Below, piece by piece: positions 1 to 13,799 of a stretch of 64,000 nucleotides of DNA. The number at the start of each line of letters is the position of its first letter. Within the stretch, counting starts at the first letter, position 1. The position numbers and the translations under genes were made by a program. This DNA is from Salvator merianae (taxonomy: Eukaryota > Chordata > Lepidosauria > Squamata > Teiidae), in NCBI GenBank assembly GCA_003586115.2, contig QVOM02000073.1, positions 46,175,469-46,239,468 of the forward strand. Direction: 5' to 3'. The notes under the pieces were generated by a model that was given only the letters and a program-made list of their open reading frames with translations, was not told the DNA's origin and made no database searches.

Positions 1-640
1 TTGAAATGAGTTATGCTTTTTTTCTGCATCATGGAAGTAGCTTCTGTGTGATATCTACTGGAACGCTTGTATTTTTAGTGCAGGCTTTTTCTCCTTCAAA
101 TGCATTATCAAATGTGCTGCAACAAGATGTGGTTGATAAAAACCAGTATCTGTAGATATTCATAGAAAGAGTGAGCGTGCACAGAGGTGGTTGAAGCAGT
201 ACAGTACATTACAGATTGCATACAGAATAACTCCCTATGAAAGCATAGGAAGATGGTAGATCTAACCAGCTGTCATAAAAATGGGAAGATTTCTAAACCT
301 ATGCTTCATAGATGGAAATGAACTGGTCTCCTAAAACTTAAAAGCTATAAATGGAGTATGTTACAAGAACATCAGGGCAAAGGAGGAAAATCATGTAAAA
401 CACTTATCGTGGAGCATTTATCTAAGATCAGTGTAAAGCAGAACATTCAGCCACAGTATCTTCTTAACAAGAAATGAGAGCGACACTGATAAGTTGTTTT
501 TTTAAATAGATCTTCCAACTCTTCAAAGAAAAAAACAACCTGACCTTGCAGCATCCAGTGAAGCTTAAATTGTTTAAGCAAGATTAAGTAATTTAAACTG
601 AGGGGAAAAAAATAATTAAAGTCAAACCTAAAAGTTTGGA

Positions 641-1690
641 GCAAGTTCAGAGGGCTACTATAATGTTAGTGGTCTGCAAAACATGTCCTACAAGGAACAG
701 TTAAAGGATCTAGGAATGTTTAGCCTGCAGAAGAGAAGACTGAGAGGAGACATGATAGCTGTTCTCAAGTATCTGAAGGGCTGTCACAGTGCAGAGGGAT
801 TGGCCCTGTTCTCACTTACACAAGAAAGAAGGACTAGAAACAATGGGATGAAACTTCAAGGGAGTAGATACAGGCTAGATATCAGAAAAAACTTTCTGTC
901 AGTAAGGGCGATCAGTCAATGAAACAGGTTGCCACAGGAGGTGATGGGTTCTCCTTTGCTGGAGGCCTTCAAGGAGAGTCTGGACAGACATCTGTATGGG
1001 ATAGTTTAGTGAATCCTGCATTGAGCAGGGTGTTGGACACATTGGGCCTTTTCGCATTGTAGCGGTAGACCGTTCCAGTCCGCTCGCTGGAACGGAGCTT
1101 TTGCACTGCCGCGGGCACGCGCCTCACCCGATCCTGACCGCTCCGTACCTGATTCGAACCCGAAGCCGGATAAGGCAAGATAACAAAAAAGATGTCTTCA
1201 TCCCGACCTGCGCGATGGAGCGAAGATCGGGCATGGTGCTTTCGCACTGTTTGCCTCGGCGTCGGGCGTGGCTGGTGCGGCTACGCATGCGCACTCCGTC
1301 GCTTCGCATCCGGGGTGCGAAGTTTCCGTACCCCACTCTGCTGCTTCTTAACCCGGTACGAAACTTCGTACCCGGGATAGCCCTTTCGGCTGAGTAACCG
1401 AGCTGCCGGTATGAAGCCGGCTTCGTAACCAGCCCTCTGGGTACGAAGTGGGTGCGAAGGTGCGAAGCGGGTACGGAACTAGCGGCTACCATTCGCACTG
1501 TTCCCTCTGCTAGTCGGCTTAGGGTCTGTTCCGCTGGCCGGGAGTGCGAATGGCACCGAGTGTTCCCCAACCTCTCCGGTTCGAAGCCGACTACTGTGAA
1601 TGGTCTACCGAGCTCAGTGCGAAAAGGCCCAATGACCTTGGAGGTCCCTTCCAACTCTATGATTAAAAGAAGAAATATTAAGGTTTATGC
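641..1690 (+). mobile_element. CR1 LINE 3' fragment, split by a DNA transposon
   Basis: The C-terminal coding relic and 3' untranslated end of a CR1 element are readable. An example is the stretch encoding YKEQLKDLGMFSLQKRRLRGD followed by MIAVLKYLKG, the usual end of CR1 ORF2. The typical ending (GACCTTGGAGGTCCC then CCAACTCTATGATT) resumes at about 1,633, just after a 587-bp CpG-rich transposon at 1,044-1,630. The CR1 was therefore in place first. Truncated and degenerate. Confidence 0.85.
1044..1630 (+). mobile_element. CpG-rich terminal-inverted-repeat transposon, copy 1
   Basis: It starts GGGCCTTTTCGCATTG and ends CAGTGCGAAAAGGCCC, inverted repeats of each other. The inverted repeats continue inward with a block around GGTAGACCGTTCC and its complement. 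The interior is GC-rich, carries several TTCGCACTG-type motifs in both orientations and no transposase frame. It interrupts a CR1 3' end. Near-identical copies lie at 19,487 and 59,087. The superfamily (hAT-like or PIF/Harbinger-like) is unresolved because flanking duplications are not consistent among copies. Confidence 0.9.
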
Positions 1691-3340
1691 ACTGATTCAG
1701 AAGCTGACATTTAGGATATGATGGTAAACTATATAAAGAAAGAGGGATATTTATAAAATGAGAAATATTATGGGGAAAAAGAACAATAGGCTTGTGATAA
1801 ATATCTTGATAATGGAAAGTCCGTTTGCCTGTTCCTTTACACTGTTTAAGAGATGAATGATGAAAAGGACTAAACTGCAAATTTAAGGTAACAGAAGAGC
1901 AATATATACTCAAAGATATTATGAACTGAATGATAATAATTTCATAAGTTTAGAAAATAAATAGAAACCCACATGTTCAGTGTTATACCTAATTCTGGGG
2001 AATTAATTTCAAACTCACTCAGAATTGGCACATATTTCAAAAACTATAGAAAGTCAAGTGTCCCAATCACAAAGAACTGAAAAGTATTTGAATAAGATGG
2101 AAGTCAAGAAAATGACAGAACACTTTTTGTCAATGTTCCACTGAATGTAGAAAATTTTTTTAAGTCCCTTATCCATCATCAGTACAGATTAAAAAAAATC
2201 CTACCCAATTTGTGAACAGTGGGCTTTGTCTCTTACTTATTTTTAATCTCTGAAGCCAAACCACTCGTGTTGTAAACCTTTTGAGATTTTTTAAAATGAA
2301 AAATGGTATATAAATATCTTAAATAAATCATAAATAAATAAATATTATTAGTCTAATTATTTCTCCCTGTGGTGTTCTAGAATTGTAAAATAGTAGAACA
2401 CAATCATAATTTTCAAAATGAATCTACATTTCCACTTGATTGGGGTAAAAAGCTGCCCTACCAATACTGATGCAGTTTAAGAAACTCAAAATCCTTGCCT
2501 ATTTTCTGTTCTGAATATATTTTTAATGTTGGTCAGGTTCCCGACTCTTGAAAAGAATCTCACATTTCTTGATTATGAAGTCTAACAGAAATGTTGAATT
2601 CTCTAATGCTATAAGTGGAACTAGAAATTGGCTTAAAAAATCAAATGGGTTTCAATCACCTCAACCACCTCAAAACTTAATCCACAAATTACCAAGTATT
2701 AATATCTGAAAACAGTAGTTAAAGAATTTAGGAATATAAATTCCAAATATATATGGGGAATTTCAAGATTCATCTGTTTTGATTAGGAGAACCATCATCT
2801 ATAAAAATGCCCTTATTGGCATAGTCGTTCTATTTATTCCAAACTATAGTAAGAAATACTCAAATGCTGGCAAAAACCTATCTATAGTTTTATATAAAAG
2901 GGTTAAAAGTCTAGTAACAACGAAGTTCTCTATAAATTTACAAACTTGGATGGACTAGGTACTACAGACCTTAAAAATTATGACAACACAATACATAAAT
3001 GTAATCTTGTTTTTACTTTACAGTGTAAACTTCTCTAAGAATTTTTAAAATGAAAAAGCAGCACAGAAATGTTTAAAGTAAATAACCCAACATATAACCT
3101 AACATACACTAATGCAAAGTTTCTCATGAGACTCATGGTTATAGAATAGAAATTAAAAGATTAAAAGATTCAAGAGTTTTTTCCTCATAAATATGTTTAA
3201 CATTTGAAATAATTGCTTTTTATATCAATCCCTTCCTCTTCTTTAAAACTCTTTAAAGGCCTTTAATGTGGATAAAATAAAACAATTTATTTGAATTGGC
3301 TGCTTAAAAATAAAAAAAATTAAGACATGAACCCTGTCAC
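1691..3340. other. AT-rich intergenic or intronic DNA
   Basis: Apart from the LINE tail near 2,300 I see no coding frame, repeat boundary or RNA gene. Composition is A+T-rich with scattered stops in all frames. Confidence 0.6.
2255..2345 (+). mobile_element. LINE 3' tail (CR1/L2-like)
   Basis: A sequence of the form GTAAACC..TTTTGAGATTTTTT then GGTATATAAATA is followed by A-rich AAATAAATAAATA repeats. This is the typical 3' end of reptilian CR1/L2-like LINEs. No coding part remains. Confidence 0.5.
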
Positions 3341-3344
3341 TTGT

Positions 3345-3775
3345 GTTAGTTAGGGGCTGCCTTCAGGTGACGAAAGGAAAATGCAAGAGCTTGTTTGCAT
3401 CTTGCTATGGCCTCTTACAGTCCCTGCCAGATGTCAGGGCAACCTCACCAGGCAAATACATGCACTTATCTGTCTGGACAACGGTTCCTGCAATGGTGTG
3501 CTATTTTCATCCAGGTATTTTGATGGCTTGAATTAGAAATACCCGGGAGTGCACAATCACCGCTGCTCTGTGCACGCGCAGTGGCCATTTCCAGCCAGTT
3601 TCAGCTCCATGCGTGCGCAGTGGCCATGGCCAGGATGAAAACTGTGGGAGCAAGCATCCAGACAGGTAAGCCTATATAGCTATTCAGGGAATACCTGCAG
3701 TGGAAGATTATTTATCACAAATAGTGATAACGCAAGATTCCACCCCTTTTTGTGGGGTTATGTTAGGATCGTTAT
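3345..3775. mobile_element. Probable non-autonomous DNA transposon (CCAGACAG-end family)
   Basis: It begins near GGGGCTGCCTTCAGGTGACG and shares successive blocks with 42,858-43,312: GGAAAATGC, then a (C/T)TTGTTTG(C/G)ATCT stretch, then GCCAGATG and a (A/G)TGTGCACTT-like stretch. Both contain reciprocal copies of a GATGGC or CATGGCC block. It looks like an older, more diverged copy of the element at 42.9 kb. No coding capacity. Confidence 0.45.
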
Positions 3776-6700
3776 GGTCACATGCAGCAATCCCAACTTA
3801 ACCCTGAGATTATTCCATGTTTCGGGCCCTGTCTGACAGGGCCATACGGTTCTTAAAAGTTTTCTCTGACTCCTCCAACACGCCCCCAAAAAGAAGCATT
3901 TGCTTCCATTTATTGAATGTTATGAACATCCCACAAAGACTTTCGACTGAAGGGTGAAATATAAATATAAACAAAATGAATAAAATTTTGCTCATTGTCA
4001 TAAAGGCACCCTAAGAGCTTTTGGTACTTAAGGAATCTTATTTCTTGGTAAATATTTAAAGGAGTGTTCTGCTACAGTTGCAGAAACAGTTGCCTATGGT
4101 CCTATCTTGGTCTCTGAAACAGTTGTCCATGGTCTCCTATAGACAATTAAGCTGGACTTCTGAAATAGGAAAGCATTTCTGAAACTAGGAAAGCATTTTC
4201 TTGATCCTTACCTATAGAGTCAAAAAGCCTTTGGACATTTCCTGTGTATTGATTTACTGACAACTATTATTTCTCCACTGCCATTCAATTATTAGTCTGA
4301 TATGATTAACCAATAAATACACCACACCACACATTAAAATTTTAGTATAAAATAGGAGCATGAGGAAGTATCTTTAAAATTTCCACCACAGCAGTATCAA
4401 CAAGTAATCTAAACTGAGTTATCATTCTAAGACATACCCAAAGGGAAAGCAGAAAATACAAGAGATAAGCATTTCTTTCTGTTTTCTAAGTCTGGGGTGG
4501 CTACTGAATTTTCTTTGGCCCTCAGCACCTCCCTCTTGATGTACAGAAGAGGTTCACAGAGGCCATTAAGGACCATCTGGTTTCCTCACAGCTCGTGATG
4601 TCCCAGCCCTGGCCATCAGCTTCAAAGACTGCAAAAGCTTCAAACTGCCTCTGAAGTTTCTGGCTGGGTCCTTTTTAGCACACATCCATTTCTAGCACCA
4701 CTTCCAGCAGTGCTTCCTCGTGTGCTACCAAAAAGTGCCAATTGCTGTATTCTAGAATACAAGGGAATCCTTCATAGTCCAGAATACAAAGACTGGTCCA
4801 ACTGATACTGTCATTAAAGAGGTTCACGCTTTGACTATGATAGGGTGCCATTTTGGTGCCTTATCCCCATCCCCACCTTATTCCAATGCAGACAGGATGT
4901 GCTACCAGGGGGCTGGGGCTTCTAGTGGTTCGCAGGCAGCAGGCCCCTGGACGCCTCTGTAAAACAGACTAAAGGTAACCACTGGAAGGACCTTAGCATT
5001 TGATCATTTAACAGCCCTATTCTGTTTATTAAATAACTCATTTTATAGCCATGAAGATTTCAATTTGCATGCTTAGCAGCAGGATGCTGACTTCTGGGGC
5101 CAGAAACATTTTCTTAGTAGGCTGCATCAGGTTCTTAAATGATTTTAATTGAAAGCTGTTGAAGAAGTGATTGTGACGGGGAGTGGTCTGTTTTTGTCTA
5201 CAAAGAAACTCTAAATTGAAGAAAAGAATACATATTTTTAATATAAAAAGGATTATTAAGTTGCTGTTCAGTTTCAACTAAAAAGAAGAAAAGATCTATT
5301 ATATCATAGAAAATTGAGATTTAGAAAGGGGTGAGGAATAAAGACGATGGGGCAAGTGGAGACAGAGGAAGGGAGGAAAATTACTGTTGAAGAATTTGTG
5401 TCAAAGAGAGTTGCATAAAGATAAAAGTATGAAAATTGAGAGTTTATTACATTATATAGGCTATAATCTTCTGAAAAGAGTGAAAGGTTAGTACAATTTG
5501 AAGAGAAACAAGAGTAAGACCATAACAATTTGTGGATATTGAAATATAATGTAATTGAAATAAAAATTTAAAATGTTATATTTAGGGCTTGGCAGGTGGA
5601 GAAGTTTAGCAAATAACAAGGATGATGATGATGATGATGATTAATAATAATAATATAACCTCCTTTTCTCCTTCCTGTATTTATTCTATTTTTTTGAAAA
5701 ATAGACAAATAATATATACACAAATAAAATGAAAGCTTCCCTGCTCCATGGCTGTTTGTTTCATCCTGCTGCTTCAGCTGTCTAAAATTTTCATTGGCTT
5801 CCATTGTCTGTAGAACTTACATAGAGCTGACCAACTCTCCCTTCAGTGACATTGACCTGAAGAGAGGCTATTTCTGCATTTACTTGATATAGTCTGGATC
5901 AAAACTGTTCCAGTCCACCCCCATGCCAGCTCCAAAGCTCACTTAAGCTTCAACGTCAACATCCCCATGGAAGACAATGACACAGATCAGAACTAGTGTG
6001 GACTGGACCTGCAGCTCAGTCCAGAAATCCCAGACAGGATTTCTCCTGGGTTCAGAGCTAAAACAGTGAAATGCCATGAATGGAACCTACTTAAGAACTC
6101 TCTGCACTGATGCTTGCAAGGGTTCTGTTGCTACCAGTCAAGTGGGAACAGGGTCTGAGGTTTGCTGTGTACTACCATCATTCACTGCCATTGTTTTACT
6201 GGCTATGCTTAATATTCCACAGTGTGCCATCCTCTTTGATTTTCATTTTAGTAAAACATTAAATTTGTCTGAGAAGATAATTTCAGCCTAATCTGGTGCC
6301 GCTTTAAAGCCTAGACAACTGACTATTTTCAAATATGACCCGACTGACCCTAGCTCATTTTGTGAAGAAACTGCATTCTTCCAGGGCAAATTCCAGCATG
6401 CCATATCATGAGAAAGAAAAGATTACATAATTAAAATTATTACAGGCTCATGTGGTTTTATAAGTGCCTTGGCTGCTCACAGTCTAGGTAACATGAAGAT
6501 TAACGTATGATTCCTTACATTGGCATCTAGGGGACTATTTATGAAACAATTTCAAGTTTTAACATTTCTTTGAAGGGCATTCCCTATTTACACAACTCAT
6601 ATAGAAATATTCTTGTTTGCTAAGCTGGACAAAATTCAAGAGTTTGGTTACTAAAGCAGAACAGAAACATTAATATAAATACAGAGACTTTCTTTGAACC

Positions 6701-7690
6701 AGGAAGAAGAAAATGCTAGCATCAAATGCTAGGAGGGAATACCATTGGCTATTTTCTGCATCCAGTAGTAATGTTCAGGGTCCTTTTGCCACCATTCTGA
6801 CTTGCCATGCCATAAGTGAATTCTTCTTGCCGGCTTATAGCCTGTGTGGTGCATTTCTTCTAGGTATTTCCCTTAATTTTAAAATGGGGGCATAAGACAA
6901 CAACAATCTTCCCCTCTGCGCCCCAATAAAAGGAACTTCCAAATTCTGTGTACTGTTGACTCAGCTGTTATGGAGATTATGATCTCAGACTGAATTGTTC
7001 TATATCTTACTTTCCTTTACATTTAGTTGACTCAGACAATCTGCACTCAGGGGTCAGGCTAGATTTACTGTTCTATACATTTGGGTATTTCTTGTTCAAA
7101 GCATCAAACATGCAAATAGCTTAATGGGGAGAAAATAACAGATAGCAGAGAAGAGGGATTTAACACATTCGCTAATTGTTATCCTAAGAAAAACACCCTT
7201 CTTTTTGGTGGTTACTTGTAAGACAGAAGGAGTAGGGGATTTCCTTCCCAAGCATACACCAGTTCTAGAGGAGGGATTTTCCTCAACTTTGTAGTAAATG
7301 AGGTAAAGGTTAAAATGCCATTCATACACAGAGAGGCATGATGCAGTGCCCCAAATTATCTCTTTTAGGTGACAAAGTCCTTGGAAGAAGGGTGAGATAC
7401 ACATAAACTCAAATTAATTTTTTTAATATACCGTTCATGAAGAACCACACTGCAATCAACACAATATAGGAACAAAATCAGTGCTATAGAAACAGTAGCC
7501 CAGGGGCTACAAAGTGGTAGCATCATTAACAGTTGACAAAGACAAAGGAGTGGAGTGACAGCTTGCCAACTGGAGAAATGATTTTGATTTTATGGACTTC
7601 AGCAAGCCATATTTTGATTCATTATGGGCCACAGGGACCAAACAAGTGGAACCTGAAACCCCAAAAACGTCAGGCAGCAAAAAAAACAGA
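3776..7690. other. Unassigned non-coding DNA
   Basis: Only degenerate sequence is visible: no frame with protein-like composition, no RNA gene, and just a short GAT repeat near 5,620-5,640. The passage around 5,880-6,060 mentions blocks such as AACTGTTCCAGTCC that may be worn DNA-transposon sequence, but I could not find both ends. Confidence 0.5.
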
Positions 7691-7694
7691 AGAA

Positions 7695-7733
7695 GGAGGA
7701 GGAGGAGGAGGAGGAGGAGGAGGAGGAGGAGGA
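7695..7733 (+). repeat. (GGA)n microsatellite
   Basis: About 13 uninterrupted GGA units. It yields spurious poly-Gly and poly-Leu reading frames on the two strands. Confidence 0.95.
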
Positions 7734-7774
7734 AGCTTAGGATGTAAATAATTAAATTAAGTATATATAGTTGT

Positions 7775-7908
7775 GAAGAGCTGTAGTTCAGTGGTAATGC
7801 AAGCACCCTGGAAAGCAGTTGGTCTTTCCCCAGAAGTAGGCAATGGCAAACTACCTCTGTATCTCTGCCAATGATATTAATTCAGTCGTACCCAACAACA
7901 AATATATA
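7775..7908 (+). mobile_element. tRNA-derived SINE fragment (squamate Sauria/ACA type)
   Basis: AGAGCTGTAGTTCAGTGGTA matches the tRNA-like pol III A-box head of squamate SINEs. It is followed by AGGCAATGGCAAACTACCTC, the typical body block before the LINE-derived tail. The tail is degenerate and lacks the full BovB-like 3' end. The family name is from general knowledge of lizard SINEs and is uncertain. Confidence 0.65.
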
Positions 7909-9380
7909 GTTGTAAATGTAACAGAATTGAATATTTTTTAAAAAAAATGAAATGGGATTAAGCCTGCACTATACATTTGACAAAGTTAGTCAGATCCATC
8001 ACTATTATGAGGACCATCAGGTTCTAGACTGCCCCATTTGAAGTAACCTACTAGTAGTAATACTGCTACTGGTGATGATAGTTGTTGTAGTGGTGATAAT
8101 AAGAATAGGTGGATTATGTCTGACATAACTGTGGTTGAGAAAAAGAAAGTTAAAATAATAAACATTATTATCCCAAGAGTTCTTGAGGAGTTCTCTTTCT
8201 CTCTCACCCTTAGGCTGGGACTGTCTTGCACACACAGCACAGAATAGCAGAATAGCAGAAGCCTCCTCCCTCTTAGCACACTGCATCCATATTGGACAAA
8301 GCAAGAGACTGGAATAGGGAGTCAAAATGACACTTATTTTGGTCTACCAGCGTACTGTTTCAAGATAGTGCAAGGTCATTGGTCGAGAAAATATTGGAGA
8401 TCACAGTAGCTACATCTGTACTCATTTTAAAAGGTAGCTCAAAACTGTTTTAGAGGTGTTGCAGGTTAGTCCACAATGATCCTCTGATCCACAATGAAGG
8501 CCAGAGCATGCATTTTGGACTTTTTGTCTGACCTTAAAGTGGATTAAGGCACTAGCATCTAGATGCTAGCACCTTTAAGTGGCTCCTGAGCCACTTATTT
8601 TTATTACTGCATGCGGATGAAATCTGCAAATTGAAGTCCTGAGCAATGGAAGAAAAAGACAATAGTAGTTCCAGCCATTACTGGGAGATTAAGTTCAATT
8701 TGGATGACAGCAAAATAGATAAAATAACAATTACACAGCTGCAAAAAGCAAGATTACTTGGGACTGGCCAAATAGACTCTTTTCACATTTTGCTGTAGAG
8801 AAAACAGTGCAGAATAGCAGATGCCCCAATCATGCTTTGTCTGCATTGTATGAACCGTGAACTAGGCTAGAGCACCCAAAATGGCACCATGGCCTAGTAT
8901 AGCTGTGGACCTCAACAGCAAGGTCTTTAACCAGACCTCAGGGGTATGCAGGCAACATGCCCCAGGGCCCCGGTATACCACAGAGGACCCATTTTGGCCG
9001 CAATCCAGAAGACTCCTGAAAACGGCCAGGTGAGAAACTGTGAAGACAAGGAACTCTCCAGAGGCAGTGGGCTGGGGCTGGAGCAGAACAGGCCATCCAG
9101 ATGCAGAAGGCCCTGCTCCAATGGCAACCCATCCCAGCTTGGGAATGATTGCTTGTTCTGGGATGGGACATTATGCTCTGTCCTGTAACAGACAAGGCAA
9201 GTGAGGAAAGGACTAGTCTTTGAAGAAAACTCACTGATTCAGAAATCCTTGATTAGGATCTGAATTAATGATGGCCCCAAACTCCAGTCTTTGCAACTCA
9301 GGGTCATTAGCTACATTCCTTAAATCTGCATCAAGAAGGGGACTACAGACATTCCTTCTTCACGTTAGTGTGAAATACAA
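7909..9380. other. Non-coding DNA with probable old DNA-transposon fragments
   Basis: No genes seen. At 8,770-9,190 there are pieces such as GGACCCATTTTGG and CTGCTCCAATGG that recur in the dispersed transposon family (compare 9,540, 15,895 and 60,680), suggesting a worn member without clear ends. Confidence 0.4.
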
Positions 9381-9384
9381 GAGG

Positions 9385-9815
9385 CCTTACCCATTACTAG
9401 TACATTCTGTCTGCACCCGATGGAGTGTATTCCAGATCTGGAGGGCTTGATTCATCAGGTCCACCTGCTAACTAATGCGGAAAATGTGGATCCTGGAGGC
9501 ATGGAGAAGGCATGCCGCCATGTTCCAGATTAACACGGGGGACCCATTTCGGCAGCACACCTTATTACACAACTGAAATAGGTTCCCCTAGGGGATATCA
9601 GGCCAGGAACATTAGTTCCTGGCTGTTGGAACTTCAGGGGTTGGCTTGAAGCTTGCATTAACTTTCGAACCAGCATGGGGGCTGGACTGGAACAGCCATC
9701 ACCATGCAGATGGGATTATTCCAGCCCAGAGTGATCTGTCCCAGCCTTGAGATGGATTCCTTTGTTGCAGACCAGTTGATCCAGAATAAAACAGATAAGT
9801 GCAGAAAGGGCTATG
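9385..9815. mobile_element. GGCC/GTGCAGAAAGG-end DNA transposon
   Basis: Left side near AAGAGGCCTTACCC, right end AAGTGCAGAAAGGGCT. The interior shares GACCCATTTCGGCAGCACAC and CCAGGAAC(A/T)TT..GTTCCTGGCT with 60,428-60,935, and TCTGCAC..ATGGAGTG with 15,670-16,093. Non-coding, non-autonomous. Confidence 0.6.
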
Positions 9816-10249
9816 ATTGAGTAAGTCCAGCTTTTTACTTTGGGCTCAGGAAGAAAAGGGAGTCATTTTGGCATATCTTGCTGGCTGCTGAGTTTGGTAT
9901 ACATTATTTCACTGTGTTGCATGGCTTTTGGCCTCAGTCTGCAAGGTATCCAGCTTGGCTTTCTTTGCCAGGAACATTGCACCCTAGCTGTGTACTGGTT
10001 GCCTCTGGTGGACTCTGCAATCAACACATGATAATTTTTAAAAATTCACACAGTGTTTTTTTTTTCTTTTAATGAGGTGATGATAGTGAGAATGATGATC
10101 TGCATCTCTTTGTACATTACCTTGGATTTTATAATATTTTCAGTCAGCCCAAGGCTCTCAACTCAAGCCAAAGATGCACTTAGGAGCACATCCAACTTGG
10201 CTGGATAAAGACTTGTCCTTCTGTCAGTCTGAGCTTGGATATTACAATC

Positions 10250-10675
10250 TAAGGGACTGTTCATACTTACTTCTTGGTGAGTGCAGGTCTGCTTACTGGT
10301 GAGGCCTGTCTGCACTGGAGAACCACAGCAACAGACTAGAAGTTGCTGCAAGTTCCCCAGAGGTCATTCAGTGGTGGACTACTTTTTAGCAGTCCACACA
10401 CTTACCAGAAACGTGTAGATCACTCCAGGATGCCAGTGTCCGCACCCTCTTTTGAGTGCAGTGTGGCAAATGGGCATGGTAGCACAACAGCAGCTGCAGC
10501 TGCACAGTCACGTGCAGTATCCGGATCACTGTGGCAACATATGAGCATGGGCCAGATGTTGCCTTACATGTTGCCATGGTGATCTGGCCTGCCCTGGCCA
10601 GCCATTGACACTCACGCGCTGATAGCTCAGTATGGGGTTGTTCCAGCATGTGATGTGCAAATGTCCGCCAGCACA
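10250..10675. mobile_element. GGCC-end DNA transposon, divergent copy
   Basis: It starts near AGGGACTGTTCATACTTAC. The interior shares a GCTGCACAGTCA..GATCAC..GGCAAC..TGTTGCC..ATGGTGAT arrangement with elements at 19,049, 20,865, 24,606 and 27,410. The right end near TGTGCAAATGTCC is eroded. Confidence 0.5.
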
Positions 10676-10679
10676 TCGG

Positions 10680-11640
10680 ATCTTACCCAGTCAAATAAGG
10701 TATTGTAATATCATATTAGGCTGGTAAGTGAAAACCCAGAATAAGGTCCAATAGAGTTCAATGCCAGGCAATAGCAGAAAACTTTGCTAAGCTGCTGCTT
10801 GGTTATGTTTTCTCTTGCCTCTATGTATTCCTAGAAAGTGGTCTTAGACTTATACAACAGCATCTCCTTTCAATAGAAACGAAGCGCTGAGACAGTCGAC
10901 ATTTTTTTCTAGTAGCCTGGGGACTTCCCCACACAATCTCAATAATTCATCTCCCTATTTGGGTTGGCAGATTTTTTCTTCATGAAAAGATGTTTCGGCA
11001 ATTCAGTAACCAGGGCAAACATCCTGTTAGCATAACATGGAAAGTACCGGTAGAGATGAGTGATTGTTCTGTCATCTGCCAGAATCTTCTAAACTTTGGA
11101 ATTGTTTGACGCCCTTATTTGCTAGGGGTAGGTGTGATACAGCTTCCTCCCCATGTCATTATCTCCCCAATCCCCCGAACTAAGGATAAGCAATCATCTG
11201 GGTTCAGGGAGGCTTTCCACGTGATTTTGAACCCTAGTTTTGCAGTGGTCTAAATTCCAAAGAAACGAAGCTCTGCTTCAGGCTTGATTCTCCAGCTAGT
11301 GGATTGTAACACCGTAGTATCAGGGACATAATGAAGTGAGGGCTACATGGGAGCAGCACAGTTTATTCAGCACACACCTGGGTGTAGATTCAGCCCTCTC
11401 ATCTGCTGCCTGGCACAGAAGCGGGTAATAGACTGAGAAAGGATTGCCTTGGGACACTGCCCACCTGGAAAAAAAGAGAAGGAGAGGGATAGTTTAGTTT
11501 TTACGTGGGAAATGTAAAAGCAAACATTGTGGTTATGGTTTTGGTTTACGGGATTTTTTTTTTTTTTTTTTACCAGTGCACTCATAGATGAAATTATAGC
11601 AGGGTCTCCAAAGATCTGAATACTCCTGGGGTGGTGCATT
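10680..11640. other. Unassigned non-coding DNA
   Basis: No coding frame, RNA gene or clear repeat boundary seen. A poly-T run lies at about 11,554-11,570. Confidence 0.5.
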
Positions 11641-11642
11641 TA

Positions 11643-12599
<957 letters not shown>

Positions 12600-12600
<1 letters not shown>

Positions 12601-12705
12601 CCTTTATTCATTCTTTCTCTCTGACTTGATTCTTCTTGCCTTCCTTTCTAATCACTAAAGGGCAGTATACAAATGTTATAATTGAATGAATGGGTGAATG
12701 AACAT
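12600..12705 (+). mobile_element. LINE 3' tail (CR1/L2-like)
   Basis: CACTAAAGGGCAGTATACAA is followed by ATGAATGAATG-type repeats, a common reptilian LINE 3' end. It abuts an antisense CR1 that begins at 12,712. Confidence 0.5.
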
Positions 12706-13790
12706 GAATGAAATGCCCCACTGGATCAGACCCATGGCCCATTTAGTCCAGTGGTCTGTTCACACAGTGGCCAACCACCAGCAGGTCATGAAATCACCAC
12801 TTGCTCGGCTAACAGACTTTCAGCAGCTGAGGGTTAATAGCCACTGATAGCCCTGACTTCCACGAATGAATCCAACCCCCTTTTAAAAAACCCTAAGCTA
12901 GTAGTTTGCACAGTAGTTTGTTGTAGTGAATTCCAGTTTGACTATATGTTGAATTTCCTTTGGTCTCTCTGTCCTGATTTATCTTGATTTGTCCAGGTTT
13001 TAATTTCATTGGGTGACTCCTACTATTTTGAAAAAGGCAGAAAAAACTTCTCCCGACCCACTCTTTCCAAACCGATGTGTAATTTTTTATACTTTTATCA
13101 CCTCTCCTCTCTCTCTCTCTCTCTCTCTTCTTCTTTCTAGAATAAAGCTCCAAACACTGCAGCTTTTCTTTATAACATTTGGAAAAATGTTTACAAGCAT
13201 TCCCAACACACAATCATGACGAACTCCATTTGTTGCACTTCTCCACTGAGAGAAACGTCCACTTATTCTTATTCTTTGTTTCCTATTGCATAGCAGCCAC
13301 TTATTCATAAGAGGACCTGTACTTTTATCCCATGATCATTAAACTTCCAGATAAGTTTTTGATGAGGGACTATCAAAGGCTTTTTGGAAATCTAAGCAGA
13401 CAGTGTCTACTTCTATCTATGCCACCCTTATCCACCTCTTTATTGACACACTAAAACATTCTAGAAGACAGGATTTCCCCTTACAGAAACCCTGTTGGCT
13501 GTATTTGAGCAGGGGTTGTGCCTCCAAATGCTTGATGATCTTATCTTTAATAGGAACTTCCACTATCTTTTCTAGAACAACTGTTAAGCTGACACTTCTA
13601 TAATCCCGTGGGTCTCCTCCTGAGCCTTCTTCTAAAAAATAGAATTACATTGGCTTTCTTTCAGTTCTCAACTACTGAAGCCGAGTCTAGTGACAAGCTT
13701 CATATTTTTCTTAGGAGATGTGCTATTTTTTCTTTGGGTATGATCACACTGAGGATTTTGGAGGCGTTCCATTCCTGGGATCTCCTCAAC
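12706..13790 (-). mobile_element. CR1 LINE, antisense, 5'-truncated and internally deleted
   Basis: Read on the minus strand this is a CR1 3' half. On the + strand its 3' end is the antisense ACTGGATCAGACC..GGCCCATTTAGTCC signature at 12,720. Further right come antisense reverse-transcriptase blocks, including TTTTTGGAAATCTAAGCAGA, GTTGACAC-like and AGAAACCCTGTTGGCTG. The stretch between about 13,140 and 13,230 joins parts that are far apart in intact CR1, so much of the middle is missing. A (CT)n run sits at 13,105-13,130. Stops and frameshifts throughout. Confidence 0.8.
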
Positions 13791-13799
13791 TGTGGATGA

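Noticed and set aside
1140..1170. tRNA-like B-box (ATTCGAACCCG) in the CpG-rich element, suggesting a SINE
   Set aside because: No A-box at the right distance, no LINE-like tail, and clear terminal inverted repeats; it is a DNA transposon.
1124..1654. 176-residue Arg-rich minus-strand frame
   Set aside because: It lies almost wholly inside the CpG-rich transposon. Stop codons are rare there because of GC content, and frames at the other copies are not kept equally open.
7507..7806. Poly-Leu / poly-Gly open frames
   Set aside because: They come from the (GGA)n microsatellite and have no protein-like sequence outside it.
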